Part shown: piece after piece, positions 20,908-21,511 of the stretch
Position numbering within the stretch: the stretch's first letter is position 1
Layout: the number at the start of each line of letters is the position of its first letter
Assembly: GCA_934307335.1 (NCBI GenBank)
Contig: CAKRCL010000027.1
Location: 1 to 21,511, forward strand
DNA from: an uncultured Dorea sp.
GTDB taxonomy: Bacteria > Bacillota > Clostridia > Lachnospirales > Lachnospiraceae
Direction: 5' to 3'
Length of the DNA: 21,511 bases
Translations under genes and position numbers: made by a program
The notes under the pieces: model-generated
What the model saw: only the letters and a program-made list of their open reading frames with translations
Databases searched by the model: none
Told to the model about the DNA's origin: nothing

Positions 20908-20943
20908 AAAAAGCGTGTTTCCCAACAAAGGAACACGCTTTTG
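20908..20943. terminator. Bidirectional terminator between convergent genes
   Basis: The arms AAAAGCGTGTT and AACACGCTTTT pair with a GG/CC extension, a one-base bulge and a loop of about seven bases. An A-run precedes and a T-run follows, so it can end both the small membrane-protein gene and the CorC-like gene. Confidence 0.88.
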
Positions 20944-20971
20944 TGATAGGTCTAATTATTAAATTTATCGT

Positions 20972-21511
<540 letters not shown>

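Overview
The window looks like chromosomal DNA of a low-to-mid GC, spore-forming Clostridia member, most likely a gut Lachnospiraceae. This is inferred from the AT-leaning codon use, strong AGGAGG ribosome binding sites, a YesM/YesN-type two-component pair, Gram-positive lipoprotein transport and a CwlC-like mother-cell amidase. No RNA gene, CRISPR array, integrase or transposase was seen. Coding density is high and nearly everything reads on the + strand.

Layout. 1-2777: the last codons of a probable sbcD, then sbcC (DNA repair). 2778-4871: an FGGY sugar kinase (xylulokinase type) plus an atypical RpiB-family isomerase, closed by an intrinsic terminator. 4918-9016: a promoter, then a response regulator (YesN type), a histidine kinase with almost no extracytoplasmic part, and a full-length RbsA-like double ABC ATPase whose nucleotide sites are degenerate in both halves. 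9028-17094: a strong promoter with a 21-bp-spaced direct repeat, then a sugar-binding lipoprotein, sugar ABC ATPase, permease, xylose-isomerase-like TIM-barrel epimerase/isomerase, PHI-like SIS isomerase, single-chain ATP-dependent DhaK-DhaL ketose kinase and class II aldolase. Three hairpins lie in its intergenic gaps and a terminator closes it. 17107-17994: a divergent triosephosphate-isomerase paralogue with its own promoter and terminator. 17998-18780 (- strand): a Cof-type HAD phosphatase. 18851-19059: a 209-bp highly structured element with 12-bp perfect terminal inverted repeats. 19098-20437: a canonical RpiB and a CwlC-like amidase with a SPOR domain. 20568-20879: a small membrane protein. 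20972-21511 (- strand): the C-terminal part of a CorC/HlyC-type CBS protein.

How the genes may work together (inference). The two-component system probably switches on the ABC-transporter/catabolic operon for an unknown sugar. A TIM-barrel epimerase, a DhaK-type kinase, a TPI paralogue and RpiB-type isomerases are the same fold set used in tetrulose-phosphate catabolism (EryC/EryH/EryI in Brucella erythritol use; LerK/LerI and DerK/DerI in Mycobacterium). The best guess is uptake and phosphorylation of a small ketose such as erythrulose, with isomerisation towards D-erythrose 4-phosphate, but dihydroxyacetone or another ketose cannot be excluded. The most unusual part is the sensor: a histidine kinase lacking a sensor domain, translationally coupled to an apparent pseudo-ATPase of the sugar-transporter family. 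This suggests signalling through a transporter-like complex instead of direct sugar binding.
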